Source: Desmodesmus armatus | Taxonomy: Eukaryota > Chlorophyta > Chlorophyceae > Sphaeropleales > Scenedesmaceae | Reading direction: 5' to 3' | NCBI GenBank assembly: GCA_007449985.2 | Contig: VIIQ02000785.1 | Location: 1-64,000, forward strand | DNA length: 64,000 nt | In this document: positions 10,289 through 23,617 of the stretch, in pieces | How positions within the stretch are numbered: the stretch's first letter is position 1 | Layout of the letters: the number at the start of each line of letters is the position of its first letter | Notes under the pieces: generated by a model | What the model saw: the letters and a program-made list of their open reading frames with translations, nothing else | What the model was told of the DNA's origin: nothing | Database searches by the model: none | Translations under genes and position numbers: made by a program

Positions 10289-11844
10289 CAGCCACTTGAG
10301 TCCTGCCCCATGAAGGTGGGTAGGGCATGCATGCAACGCTGCCAGTGGCTGCTGGCTAGTGTAGGGGTGCTCCATGGCATGCTAATCTGTTGCTGTTGAA
10401 GGTACTGCAGCTGTTGACAACCATACTATTGAAGTAGTACTTCAAAGCAGCCTGGAGGGGCCTTCAAGGAGTCTGTCCTTGCCGTGCTGTTGTGTGTCTG
10501 ACAGGGCCTGCTTGTTGTTTGCTTTGATTTTGTGTTGTGCAGTCGCAGGAAAGCAACCGATACAGCTGTCCGCGCCATAACAGCCTGGTACATCGTATGT
10601 GCTTGATGGGCAGCACTATTGCATCAGGGACAGAAGCAGCCAACGGCAGGAGTGCTGATGAGTTTGGTGATGAAGCGGAGTGACCCTGAAGGCCCTGGGT
10701 AGGACGCTGACGTACTCATGGGTTGTGCACTTTCCCTGCATCGGTGTGCATGCATAGATGTTGCTGGCTGCCAAGCTCAAGCAGCGTTTTTTTGTCAGTG
10801 TTGCTGCAGCAGCACTTGCGCAAGTTTGCTAGGTCGTCAGTATCAGTGCCTTGTGTTTGGCACTCTGTCCTGCAGCAATGTCGGCCTTGACAACGTTGTG
10901 TGCGTTTGATCAGGACAGAAAATGGCTCTCCTTGGTGCTGATTGGTGTGGAGTAGGGCTTGGGTGTAGGGCTCTGTGCCCTCAGAGCTTGTGCCTAGGTG
11001 GCGTAATATATACAGCAGTGCCCTTGAGGCATGCACGGATGCAGTCAGTGGCCTCTGTTCGATCCTTGGAGTGCTGCCAACGCACGCTGGTCCAGTGTTT
11101 GTGACTGTGACTGGATTATGACTAACGCAGAAGCAGTGTGTGCATGATGGATCCCAGGTGAAGAAGCTGCAAGCGTTGGCTGGTGCCCGTGTGGCCAGCC
11201 TGGCACAGTGTCTTATACAGTACTGTTCTTGTGGACTGAGTAGTAAGGTAATGTATGCGTGCAACGTGACTTTTTTGTGGTGGTTGCCACTGGGATCCTG
11301 GTGATTTCCACTGGGCTCCTCGTGGGCCAGTCCCCACCAAGCCCACCATCGAGACTGGCCCACACTGTAACAGGGGCTGTTGCCAGCTGGGAAATGGGAG
11401 ATGCGCACACAAGCCCTGACCCTGAAGCATGAGCTCAGTGCCCTATGATCATGTTGCAACAACCATGTGCAGATCTTTGCCCAACACAGCTACAACCCAG
11501 ATGACTTTGACCTGATCACACATCAGTGACAATGCTGACTACCGTCTCCCATGTCACTACTAACCGTTGTGTCTGCATTTCGAACGTACCATCCGTATTT
11601 CAGAAAGTGTTCAGCCAGTCTTCACCTGACCTTTCCTCGGACTCGCTTCCCACTCCGTAACCTCTTCGTGGCTGTATTCGGCATTGGATTGAGCGTTCAA
11701 GTTATTCAGTGCGTGCCAGAGCATCAGGAGCACGTACGTGGCCTGCAGGGAGTGCTTGACAGGAGTCCTGTCACAGGACAAGCAGCAGAGCAGCATGCAG
11801 GGACGCCAGCAGGGCCCCACCCGGGCAGCACGGATCCAAGTAGC
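10289..11844. other. Intergenic, no gene recognised
   Basis: About 1.5 kb between LRR copy 2 and the TMEM230-like gene. No frame here resembles a known family. The frame of the downstream gene stays open back to 11551, so part of it may be 5' UTR or an N-terminal extension. Confidence 0.6.
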
Positions 11845-12452
11845 ATGAACAGGAACCTTCTAGACTACCGGGGCTATCAGGCCAGCACCAGCTGGGAGGA
11901 GATGCTGGCTGAGGAGGCACGGGACAAGAGGCCGTGGAAGAAGGTTGCCCTGGCAGTGGTCCTATGCCTTCTTGGAGCGATACTGCTCACAATCGGCTTG
12001 GTGGTGTGGTACAAGACTCCAGTAGACGGGCTAGGTGAGTCTCCTGCACGCCTCACGTGTGCATGGATCTCCCTACAGCAGCAACGCAGTTGCAGCACAA
12101 GCGCTGCTGATGCTGGGTGGCCGCGACGATCAGCACTGATACCACACGCATGTCACAGTGACACATATATTCACTCCATGCGTCACATCAGTACTTGCAG
12201 AAAAGCCTTGCTCAGTGCATGCTGTGTCAACTTCGGTTCTTGTGCTTCCGCGCAGTGGCTCACACACAGTCACTGATTGCCATCTCACCAGTCGCTGTAC
12301 TACTTCTTGTTGCTCCTCCTGTGCCTGCAGCCATTGCCCTGCTAGTGCTGGGCTCCATCTGTTTCCTTCCAGGGTTCTACCACACACGCATCGCATACCT
12401 GGCCTGGAAGGGAGTCCCTGGGTACAGCTTGAATGACATCCCAGACATGTAG
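11845..12452 (+). CDS. TMEM230: TMEM230-family small membrane protein
   Basis: Two exons, 11845-12034 and 12331-12452, give a protein of about 103 residues (human TMEM230 is 120). The intron begins gtgagt and ends after a strong pyrimidine tract and gcctgcag; a weaker acceptor at 12255 would keep the frame and add 25 residues. There are two transmembrane helices: [20 protein letters not shown], and [15 protein letters not shown] running into the family signature [17 protein letters not shown], then GYS-NDIPDM at the C-terminus. In animals TMEM230 is a two-pass protein of secretory, recycling and synaptic vesicles. The N-terminus is uncertain because the frame is open upstream to 11551. Single gene on the plus strand, not linked functionally to its LRR neighbours. 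Confidence 0.88.
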
Positions 12453-15357
12453 CAACTGCAATTGGTCGGTCGTGCATGGTGAGTGCAGGTCTGGGTGCAG
12501 GCTTCAACTCCCCACGGCACACAGTGCTCAGCAGCAGCTAAAGCAGCCGTCAGCACTGTTGGGAGCAGCAGCAGCAGAAGGTCGAGCAAACTTCAGCAGG
12601 GGCATCCTCAGCAGGGTTGGCTTGACCCTCACCAGTCGCAGTACTGCGCAGACCCACACGCGCGCTGCGCAGCACCATGCTCACTCCTTGCATGCAGCTC
12701 TGGAGCACAACCCATTGTTGCTGGTAACGCCAGCATACCCCAGATTGCCTGCTGCATGATTCAGCACACCGTGCTGCCGCTTATGCTGCTGACACTGTTG
12801 TGACTCCGCCGCCTGCTGCTGTTTCTGCCCTATGGCTGCAGGCTGTTGGTGTGGGCGTCTTATCTGCAGGCGTGGGCTATGCAGTGCAGCACCTGCAGCC
12901 GTTTTGCCATCAGCACATGCAGCAGTGTTGCGCAGGAGTGCCCTTTTGTATGCACGTATGCCTGTTCTGTCATGGCGTGCTGCAGCTGGCACGTTGCGCA
13001 GGCAGCAGCAGGCACAGCTACCCTGGAGCTGCTGGCGCCTAGAACCTTGTGTTTGTAGTATTGGGATTTTGATTGCGCGAGCTTCATATGTATAATATGT
13101 TCTGAGGGCACCCGCACGGCCGCAGCCTCGTGCTGGGCTCTTGGCACCAGCAGCACGTTTGCTCTGTCGCTCATGACAGCAGGCGTGGTAGCAACAGTGT
13201 GGGGTGTATGTCTCCCCCGGGATGCCCAGTACGTTCCGTGTGTCTTTTTGAATGTGTCACACGCTTTTTGGAGGCAACCAGATAGCCTGTGCATCGTGTT
13301 GTTGAGGCGTTGGATCGCTTTTCACAACGACCATGTGATGTGTGAGGCTGTGATGTGTTCCTGCAGTGCATGCCCTGTCTGCACTGCTGTAGTCAAAGCC
13401 AGAGCCCCCCTTGGTGTCATTTGCGCCCAATTGGCACATACGTATGCATGCGCTGGCGCAAGCAGCCGCGCAGGCAAGCCGAGCCCGCCTTGCAATCGAT
13501 ACTGCACACTGCATGTTTCATTGATGCAGCCTGTGTCACAGGCACAGTGCTATCAAGTCTACAGCACACATCGTGGCACTGAAGTGTGTGACTGCTGCTG
13601 CAGTTTTGTCTGTGGCATGTCTGTTATGTGTTTGTATCCTGTGCTTTCGTGCGGCTCTTGGCTGACAATATTGAGGGTGGAGCCGACTTTGTTGTTTGTG
13701 CAGTCCCATGCTGTGTATATCCACCCGCAGTAGTAACTGAGCAAATGTGATTGGGGCTTATCTCAACTCGGTGTGCTGACGACTTGTGTTGATCAAAACA
13801 GATTCACCAACTGGTGTGCTCTTGGCAGCTGAGATAGCTTATCACCTGGCAGCTGCTGGTTGGTACAGTCGCACCCCGCCCTGGTACCAGCGTCGTTCAC
13901 AGCATATGTGCAGAACCAAAGCTGCTGCGTTCTGACAAGTGCATGCCCCTTGGCTGACGCACTGCTTAGAAAATATATCAGCCATTCAAGTACCGAGCCA
14001 ATTTGGTCAGATGCGCGCGGTTACTTTCACATACAAAGCTTCAGGGGTGTGGCTGCTGCACCTATTTGGGGACCCAGTGCTGTCATCAACCAGGGCACGA
14101 CTAGGGTGACTGAGGAACCCTAACATGCCCAATGCTGGCGCAGCACACCACAACATGCTGCACGGGATACGGGCAGGCTGCGCTGCACCCTAAGCCTGCC
14201 CACATCCAGCAATATGTTACCCACATGACAGCGCTGCTGCCAAACAGCCAGCAACCCATCTGCTGATTAGAAGCTTCCTCAGCTGTGCAACACATCAAAG
14301 ATCCCAGTGCAGGCCAACGGCCCAGCGTGCATGTGGTGGCGTCAGCATGAACAAAACTCATGCTGTGTTGGGTGCTACTACAAATACTCTTCTGACACAT
14401 GGGAGCGCACCAAATCCATGCAGTCAAACCCCCACTGGCGCCAGAGCTGGATAGCCAGGACGCACAGATTGCCACCCCTGCTATCATAATGCAACAACCA
14501 CAAACCAGCTACTGCTGAAACTCTCAGCACAGCAGCTGCTGAAGCTGGTGTAATAACACACCAGCGCTGCTGAGCCGACAACTGCTGAAGCTGAAACACG
14601 GCTCAAATCCAGTCAAACCTATACCAACAGTACCAACGGCCTGGCAACAATGCAGAGAGCCTGGAAATCCCCAAACAGCAGCACTTGCCGTGTGCACTGA
14701 GGCTCACCGAGCTGATGCAACTGCTTGTCCCCGCATATAACACACACTGTCAAACAACGCCAGTAGGCGTGAGGTGCTGCTTTTTAACTGCTGTTGTGAG
14801 GTCAGAGCAGAGCCTGGAAGAAGCAGTGCTGCAAACCCACAGGCCAATGAAAACAACTGCTCAGCACATGGGCATGTGGCACATGGGCATGACCACTGGC
14901 ACCTGCACAGCCGCACAATGCTTATGCTGCACACTGCAGCATAAAAGCACACAGCACCAGCTGCAACGGCCAGGCGTTGCAGACAACTATGCATCAAAGC
15001 AGAAGCAGCGGCTTGAATGCACCTGACATGCAATGCGCCGTTGACGCTACGAGCACACACAGGATATAAATTCAACACCCCCGCCAACCTTTTGCTGACT
15101 GCTGCTGTGCGGCATTGACTGCAGGGACTCAACAACAGAGGCAGCCAGCAGGGGAGGGGCGTGAGATTCAACCCTGTGCGTGCTGCTGTTCGTGGCACTC
15201 CAAGCACCTGAGCACAGGTGCCAGCAAGCGGACTCAGGGTGACACGTGGAGCCACATCTGCTGGCAAACAGCTGTGACTGGTGCTGAAGCTGGTGGTGGG
15301 ACCCAATCCTGTGCCAGACTCCTACAGACTGGTGCTGCCTACCGCCACACTGCTGCC
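12453..15357. other. Long intergenic stretch, no gene recognised
   Basis: About 2.9 kb with CAG/CTG-rich sequence. Its short reading frames occur on both strands with no recognisable domain. It holds the 3' UTRs of the convergent TMEM230-like and SRP14 genes. Confidence 0.6.
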
Positions 15358-15651
15358 TCACTTCTTTGTCTTAACCTTCTCACGCTTTTTGAGTGCGTCC
15401 ATCTGCGCTCGCAAGATCAGTCCGTAGCTGGCCTGGAACTTGGGGTACTCTGAGGCTGACACTGCTGTGCTGATCTTGCGCTTGCCGTCAGTTGCACGTA
15501 TGAGGCACACATACTCTGCTGTGTGCTGCTTCTTGCTCTTGCGGGGCTTCTGATTGGTGCGCTTCATCGTGACCCACACCGTGCCACCCTTCTTCTTGCG
15601 CTCAAAGAGCTTGTGTAGCTCATTTAGGAAGGTGTCTGCCTCGCAGAGCAT
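15358..15651 (-). CDS. SRP14: Signal recognition particle 14 kDa protein (SRP14)
   Basis: A single-exon 97-residue protein starting at ATG 15651. The N-terminal FLNELHKLFE helix, the basic GGTVWVTMKR strand, the CLIRATDGKRKISTAVS block and the FQASYGLILRAQMDALKKR helix match SRP14 along its whole length, ending in a lysine-rich tail. SRP14 pairs with SRP9 to form the Alu-domain protein of the signal recognition particle, which slows elongation while ribosomes are taken to the ER. Human SRP14 is 136 residues with a longer alanine-rich tail; plant and algal versions are shorter. It is divergently arranged with the POC16 gene, about 510 bp apart. Confidence 0.95.
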   Translation of the reverse strand: MLCEADTFLNELHKLFERKKKGGTVWVTMKRTNQKPRKSKKQHTAEYVCLIRATDGKRKISTAVSASEYPKFQASYGLILRAQMDALKKREKVKTKK

Positions 15652-16164
15652 GCTGCTGTTGCTACTGTGCTATGCTGTTGGGTCAGCCCACGCCTCTTAG
15701 CTGATGTAGCACTCAAGTAGCACTAAGATGGTGTGGAAGCCAACAAGGTGGTTGGATCCGACGGAGCGACCAAGGCCGGTTCAATGCTTGCAGATCAGAA
15801 GTTGGGGTTGAGACAGGAGGCTGAAATGATACAGGCGCTGACGTATATTGAGGCACAGAATGTGAAGCTTACTAAAAGGAACTGATGCTGTTCAGGATGC
15901 TGGTCTGCCCTGCACACCACTGTGCATGCAAAACCTCGCAGAGCAAAGACCAAAGCACAAGTTGTGATGATGGCTGTGACGTATTGGTGACCTCCTCACA
16001 ACCGCAGTGGCCTCAGAATGATCTGCTGGGTTGCTGGGAATCACATCAGCGATCAGATGGACCATGCCATGAACACTTTCAAAATTGTGGGCAGCTGGAG
16101 TGCCCTTGGGGGCTTGTTCAGTCTGTTACTTGTGCTGTAGTACCTGCTCTGTAGCACCCCGATC
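15652..16164. promoter_or_regulatory. Probable divergent promoter between SRP14 and POC16
   Basis: The 513 bp between the starts of two divergent genes must carry both promoters and 5' UTRs, unless POC16 has an upstream exon. I see no TATA box or other motif that I would place with confidence. Confidence 0.4.
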
Positions 16165-19100
16165 ATGGAGGGTACGCCAGGCCATGTTCCCGCTCACAGC
16201 AGCAGCAGGCAACAATTTGCTCCTAACTTGGGCTGTGCTGGGTGTGCAGGCTGGCAGAGCACTCCAGTGGTCAACATATTCAAGCAGTGTGATGTGGAGA
16301 GCAAGAAGAATGTCGAGCTGTCAGGCAAAGTCGGCCTGCGCATGGTATGCGTAGCCGCTTCAGCAATCGCTCCCCAGCAGCACACGCAGCACACTGCCGT
16401 AGTCGTCCATGACTTAACACTGTCTCCTCCTGGTATTTGCAGGATGAGGTCATTCACAAGAAGGTCTTCAGGATTGTTGGCTCGATACCTGCTGTGAACT
16501 TCCTCAAAGTGCCAAAGGACAAGGCACTGGGGTTGTCGGGCAGGTTCCTGTACCTACAGGTGATAGCCAGCACACCTTGCTGCAACTTGTGAAACTGCTG
16601 CTGGTGTTATGCGCAAAACAGCAGCTGAGCACCACGGCACTTTCTGATTGACGTGCGCAGGTCAAATTTGAGCCAGGTGCCCCGCTGTTCTCAGTGCACA
16701 CGGAGCTCCTGACAGCAGACGGCAACACATGCAGGGTGTCAGTGGGCAACATCTTCAAGGCAGAAAACCTCAAGGCAAGCCAGTACATAGACAGCTGTTT
16801 GAGTGGTGTGCAGCATGTCCGGTATGGAATTGAGGGTACTGCACCAGCAGGAGAGGGGTCACCAGGCCAGGCCACAGGAGTCGGTCCCAGCAAGGGCATG
16901 AGGCCTGAGAAAGAGCGGTACTGCGATGCAGAAAGGCATGGATGTGTGAATACACAGGTATGACCTAATGAAGCAGCAGTCACTGTTTGTGTTGAGCCGC
17001 CTGGGCCACCACCAGCAGCAGCGCAAGACGCTCACTAGCGCTGTCACTCTGCTGCTGCTGCTCTGCTGCTGCTGTGCTGCTGCTGTGCTTCTGCTGCTGC
17101 CGGTGTTGCTGCTCTGATCCTGCTATTTTCCTCGTGTTCCCGGCTCTCCTGTTGCCAAATTGTTGCCTGCAGAAGAAGGCTGGCTGTGTGCAGCTGTCAC
17201 TGCCAGACCCGCCAGAGGGCTGGACGTTGCTGTCACTGGACCTCAAGGTGGGACCCTCACTCACTTGCGGTTCTACTCCTGTCTTGTGGGCTGAGCTGAG
17301 CGATCCAGCTGTCAGCTGTCAGTGGATGCAGCAACTGCGGTCTTGGCTATGAGTGACCTGTGCAGGTATTGCTGCCTTCCAGTGACTACAGAACCCTGAA
17401 GTCAAGGCGTGTGCATGATATGAGCAGCACATGTTGCTACATGTGTTTGTTGTTACTGTTGCAGGCGGCAGTGGCGGCTGGGGGCGCTGGTGCATCTCCC
17501 TTCAAGGCGCTGAAGAGCATCCAGCTGTGCTCAACCATCACTGTGCGTGGCGCATTCAGCAGCGATGTGCGCTTTGGGCTGCAGGTATGTTGGTTGCAAA
17601 CAGGTTGCAAACGACAGTTGAAGTGTGCAGCTGTCAGCCTTGAAACGCAAGACAGCGCAGGCTCTGCCCATGGGCAGCAGGACAGCATATGTTAGCAGTT
17701 GGGCATGTGTATGCTGCCTCTGGTGTATGCACTATGCACACACTGCCTTGTAGCATAACAATACAATTGACCATGCCGTGCCCTATACCACAATGACCCC
17801 TTCCCGACACAACCCCCACAAAAACACACTCGAACTGTCCGTGCTGCAGACCCTGCCGCGTGAGATGGTGCTCAGCCACTCCCTGGACCCATCACAGCTG
17901 CGACAGGTCTGGTCGCCTGCTGAACCCACAGATGTGCCAGAGCCTGTGCATGTCAACAAGTGAGTGTGTGGTCCCCATTAGCCTGCCAGCTAGAGCAGCT
18001 GGAGCACTGGTTGAAGTCACTGAGGTTGAGTTGCTGCTGAGAGCCGCGTGCACAGCAATGCCAAAATGCCACTGTTACAGGGTTGTGTTGCTGACACTGT
18101 CGAGTGCGCTGCCTAGCGTGCATACACACGTGTGCTTTTACCCTTGCACGGTGCAGTTAGCTCCATACTGCCGCTATGTCCATCCGCCGTGTGGTGTTAA
18201 GGGGCGCTGCTGCACCCACCCACAATACTTGCTGCTGCTGCTGCCGTTGTCCAACAGGCCCATCCTTCCCAAGAAGAAGCCGTCTGTAATACCCAGGCGC
18301 CAGGTCACTTCTCCGGCAGACACAGCAGCAGCACCAGGGTCAGACCAGGCCCCTGCAGCTAACAAGGCGACCGCTGGAAGCCATGCAGCAGGGGTGCGTG
18401 CCTTGTCAGGGGAGCTGTCAGGCCTGAGTCTTACTCCAGAGGCATCCGCTGCCAGCAGCTGCAGGTCTGGCGGCAGAGCAGTGACGGCAGCGATGGCGGC
18501 AGCAGCGGCGGCTGCTCCGAGGGTGCTTCTGCCGCACCCGTATGTGGAGCTGCAGCGGGTGAATGGGTTCACAGGTGGGTCTGAGAGGGAGGGGTGAATT
18601 GGCGCGATGTGTAGCTGTAGAGGCTTTGGGATTTGTTGTGGTGGGGACTAGGATGCGCATGATGCGTTGGTCCTGTCAGGGGGCTGTCAGGTCTGAGTCT
18701 TACACCAGAGGCATCAGCTGCCAGCAGCTGCAGGTCTGGCGGCAGTGCAGTGACGGCAGCAATGGCGGCAGCAGCGGCGGCTGCTCCACGGGTGCTGCTG
18801 CCGGACCCGTATGTGGAGCTGCAGCTAGTGAATGGGTTCACAGGTGCGCCTGCAGGGGTGGGTGAAGCCGTGATACAATTTGTCCTGACAAGTGGTTTAT
18901 GGGTGGGTCCCTGTGACCCAGTATGGATCCTGAGGGCCCTCCCGCCCCCTCCCACCTGCTTTTCTTACATAATACATCGCAGTCTGAGCGCTGCGCTTGG
19001 TGCCTGCAGGCCTATATTGCCAGTTTAGCCCTAAGAAAATGAAAAAAGTATGCGCTCCCCCCTCCCCTCACCCCCTGTGACTTATCACTGTGCATCACTT

Positions 19101-22100
19101 GCAAATTTATGCTTCAGTGGCAGCTTATCGTGTGACTTTTTGGCGTCTGCAGGAGAGTACTGCCGGTCTGTGTTGTACAACTCAGCAACAGACGAGCTCT
19201 TCTTCCCAGCAGGCTCCCTTGTGATCGCCCTGGCAGCCAGCAACAGCAGCACAGCAGCAGAAGCAGCAGCGCAGGGAGCAGACGAGAGCAGTAAGCAGCA
19301 TCAGCAGCGGCGGCAGCGGTTCTTCATTGGCCACAGTGCCTTTGTGTCTTGCATGGCGGTTTGGGGCCAGGGGATGTTGCTGGCAACTGGGCAAGAAGGG
19401 AAGCAGCCGCTCATCCGACTGTGGGACTGCAGCAAGCAGGGGGCAAGCAGGTGCTTGGCAATCTTGTGTGGTGAGTGGCAGGCAGGATGGGACGATGGCA
19501 GCAGACACGCAAGACCGTTTGTGCTGATTGGTGTTGCAGGTCAAGCTGGGAGAGGTTGGGGCATGTGAAAGCAGCAAGCAGGGTGGGTGTGCACTTTCAT
19601 GTAAAAGCATGTTTTATGCAGCCAGCTTGGAGCTCCGATGCACCAAATGTCTAGCGGTGCCAAACCTGCACATGGTATATACCGCCCCCCCATGTTGTAT
19701 CGCATCTGCAGCCCACGCGTCAAACCTGGCAGCTCTGGATGTGTCTGCTGATGGCCGTGCGTTGGTGGCGTGTGGCGCTGATAGCCTGGCCCGCCAGACC
19801 ATCGCGCTGTGGGACATACGGGATGTGCGCTCGACGGGCAAGGTCAGTTTTTTCTATAGCCTGGCCACCATCGCGGTGCATTTTTGGCTGACACGTGTTT
19901 TTTTGTGTGCTGACATGTGGTCATCCCAGGGTGTGGGGCCCGTGCCTCTGGCGTCACAAGCGGCATCCGGGTGTCACAATTTCCTCCACCCCCTGATGCT
20001 TGCCAAGCAATGGCTGTGTCTCTGGGGCTGCCTGCTTGGTCCCATACCCTGTTGTACTGCCGCTCAGCTCCTTGTTCCATTGCGTGTTGCCCAAGTCCGC
20101 AAGAGCTCTTTTTCGCATGTTCAAAAAACTGTGTTGTTTTGCGCAGGCCCAGCTGCTGGTGAGGACTGTCACCAGCTACCATGTGCGGGTGCTCAAGTTT
20201 TCCCCCTTTGAGCCTGACCACTTTGTGAGCGCTGGGCGCGACAGCATCCGCTGCTACAGGATGAAGGGGGAGGAGATACGGGGCATCAGCATCAAGATGC
20301 AGGTGGGAAGTTGGGGGCAGAGCAAGGCAAGCGTTCTTGCCTACACTGTCACGGCAAGAGAGCCACTATGAATGAATCAGATTGCCCCTGAAGTGTGGCC
20401 GGCACCTATACAAACTCCTTTTTTTGGGGGGGGCAATGAGGTATGGTGATGGTGCCTCATCAGGTGCCTAGTGTTCACAAGCACACACCACTGCTTTTCA
20501 CACCTCATGACTGCTGTACCCCTCCTGTCTGCTGTTGTGCGCAGGCGCCCCTGAATTCCTCTGGCCTGGTAGTGGGTGGTGCAGCAGCCAGCGTGGTGAC
20601 AGGGCCCAAGGTGTTCACTGACATTGCCTTTAAGGCCTCCAGCAGCGGCCTGCTGCTGCAGACGCAACACATCTATGTGGCCACGGCAGCAGGGGCGGTG
20701 TTTCAAGTGGACTATGGCAGGTGCGGGCGCAGGTGCTGGCAAAATGCTCATGTGCTTGATCAACATAAAGTAAAGCTGCTTACTACCAGCTGCTGGTTGT
20801 GCATGCACACAGCGGCCGGGTTCCTTGGATATAGAAACCGGCCAAGACAGCAGACGAGCCGCCTGAACCCTGCGGCTGTGAACCCTCAATCTTAGCTGCT
20901 GTCTCTACCTCCGTGAAGCTCAGCGCCGCCTTGTATACCCCCACCTCATGGAGTACCGCTGTGTGTTTGACCTCGTCTACCTGTGCGGTGGCCGGCATAT
21001 GTAATTAACTACATCGGGTGCTGCTCCATCAACCTGTCAAACACTTTCCCCACCAACCTACCCTGTGCCTCTGCACCTGTCGCGAACTGCGCAGGCGTGC
21101 GCTGACTGCAGTGTACCAGCTGCATGCCGCTGCCATCAACAGCATGTGCATCGGCGAAGGCCTCGCTCTCACCGCATCTGACGATACCACGCTGCGGCTG
21201 TGGCCCCTTGACTTCAGCAGCTACCTGCTAGAGGCACAGCACGAGGCCCTGTCACCTCAGCATGCCTGGGAAGCAGTGATGGGCTGCTGCTGGTGGCGGG
21301 GTGTGAGGACGGGGCTCTGGGGCAGCTGGATGTGGTGAGCAGGCAGCACACAAGCCTGTTAAGGTCACACTGTGGGGCCGTGATCAGCATGGAAGCACAC
21401 CCAACAAGGTAGGAGCTGGATGGGTCCGTGGGTATGTGCCATATCCCCATGGCATGGGGATGGGATGGGTGGGTGGGTGGGTGGGTGGTGCGAGTTCGAA
21501 TGGGAGGGGCGGGGCAACTGAGGTTGGTTATCTGGGTGGGTAGATGAGCGGGTGCGCAAAAGAGCAAGAGTTGGGTGGTGGGTGGTTGGGCGGGCGGGCG
21601 GGTGGGGCGGGCGGGCGGGCGGGCGGTGGGTGGGGAAAGCAGTCACAGCCAGCCTCATGCAGATGCCACAGAGACCAGCTGTTGCGTATGCTGTGCGCCG
21701 TCTGATGTAGCAGAGATGGCTAAGCGGACGCATGTATGCTTTGCGGCAGTTGCTATGTCCGGGGATGGTGTGCATCATGTGCTGACCTGCTGTACGCTCT
21801 CACAGTCTGCACCAATGCATTCGAAACCTTGTGCGCCTATCTGCTGCATAGCTGCTGCTGCTGCTGCTGCTGCTGCCTGACTGTTCTTTGGTACTGCTGC
21901 CGGCCCGTCTGCGGCACAGTGTCACCAGATGCATACCACATATACGTGCGCCCGGCTTGCTGAGCTGCTGGAGTGCTGTTTCTGCTGCTGCTGCTTGGCT
22001 GCTGCAGGGCTGACTGTGTTATTGTGTCCTCTGATGCATCTCCTATAGCACACATGGCATCCTGATCCTGTCACTGACTTGGTTGCTGCTCCTGCATCTG

Positions 22101-22940
22101 TTGTCGCTGCCGCTGCTGCTTGGCTGTTACAGGCCTGAGTACGTCACAGTGTCCACAGATGGCAGTGTGCGCATCTGGGATGCCACAACACACCAGCAGC
22201 TCTTCGAGTTTGGCCGCGGCAGCCACTCCCTGGGCAGCAGCAGCAGCAGCGGCAGCGCTGCGCCCTGCCGTGCTAGCTGTGCAGCCTTCAGCCCTGCTGG
22301 GTACCAGCTGGCAGTGGGGTTCAGTGAGGGCATGGTCAGGCTGTTTGACATTGCAACCACGCAGCTGCTGCAGGTGGGTCGGGGACAGGGAGTGGGAGGG
22401 GAGGTGTATGGATGGGGGGGGGGGCAGCAGACACTGCCCGGTGAATCAGAATGAAGGGTGGCGCCAGGCAGTGGGGATGTGATCCACTCTTGCAGTGTGA
22501 GAGTAAGAATGGCAGTTCAAGAGATGGCGCTTGTCAGTGTTTTCTATGACAATGGGGTCAGGTACAGTGGACTTCAGCAAAGTTTTGGGCAGGCCAACTG
22601 ACAGCGCCACCACGCAGCTGCTGCAGGTAGGCTAAGGACTTGCACAAGGACACAGAACAGCCTGCATAACACAGACATGGAATCTGGGTTGACGAATGTG
22701 GCATATGAAAATCCTCTGGGATTGTGCATGCCAGTTTCCATGCGTCTCTGTGGTTGCTGATGCATATTGCTTCGTGTCTGCAGGAGCGTCAGCAACACGT
22801 GGGGCCCATCACACAGCTCATGTTCACCCCAGAAGGCAGCCGGCTGCTGTCCTGTGGTGCTGACGGCCGAGTGGTCGTGTACGCCCTGCACCACGGCTGC
22901 CTCCCTGTCAAGGCTCTACACAACCCACCTCCTCGCCCAG

Positions 22941-22971
<31 letters not shown>

Positions 22972-23561
22972 GGGTGGTGGTAATGGGGCTGGTGGTACCC
23001 CTGGCAGCAAGAGCAAGAGCTCGGCCAGCAGCAGCAGCAGCAGTAGGGTGTGTGCTGCGGTCAGTTGTGACGGCAGCTGGATTGCTGTGGGCCAGCCGGC
23101 GGCCGGGCCGGGTGCTGTTGGGCCAGATGGGAGCAGCGGCGGCGCGGCGCTGGTGCTGTTTGATGCTGGGCTGGAAGCCGTGATGCAGATCGAGTCTGCC
23201 GCAAGCAGGTTTGAGAGGTGGGTGTCCCTCTGACCTTTTCATGGGTGTGAAAGCGAGTGTATCACTGACGCCAGAGAGTGGGGGCATGGGCGCTATGTGT
23301 TGCTGGCTTGAGGCGGTGATGCAGAACATGTGGATTGTCAGCAGCTTCTGGAGGTGGGTGGCGTTGCTGCCTTGCCTGGGTTTTGAAAATTGGTGGCATG
23401 GGTGCTGTTTGTAGCTGGGTTGAAGGCGGTGATGCAGATTGAGTCTGCCGCCAGCAGCTTTGAGAGGTGGGTGGCTCTCTTGCCTTATCCTGGTCATGAA
23501 AAGGGATTGAGTCGGTGGTGGTGGTGGTGGTGGTGGTGGTGGTGGTGGTGGTGGTGGTGGT

Positions 23562-23617
<56 letters not shown>

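Noticed and set aside
12195..12330. Use of the acceptor at 12255 for TMEM230 exon 2
   Set aside because: It keeps the frame but inserts 25 residues not seen in the family; the acceptor at 12330 has a much better pyrimidine tract and matches family spacing.
12832..13294. Short frames after TMEM230 as a gene
   Set aside because: Several overlapping frames on both strands, no domain, no start context and no splice support.
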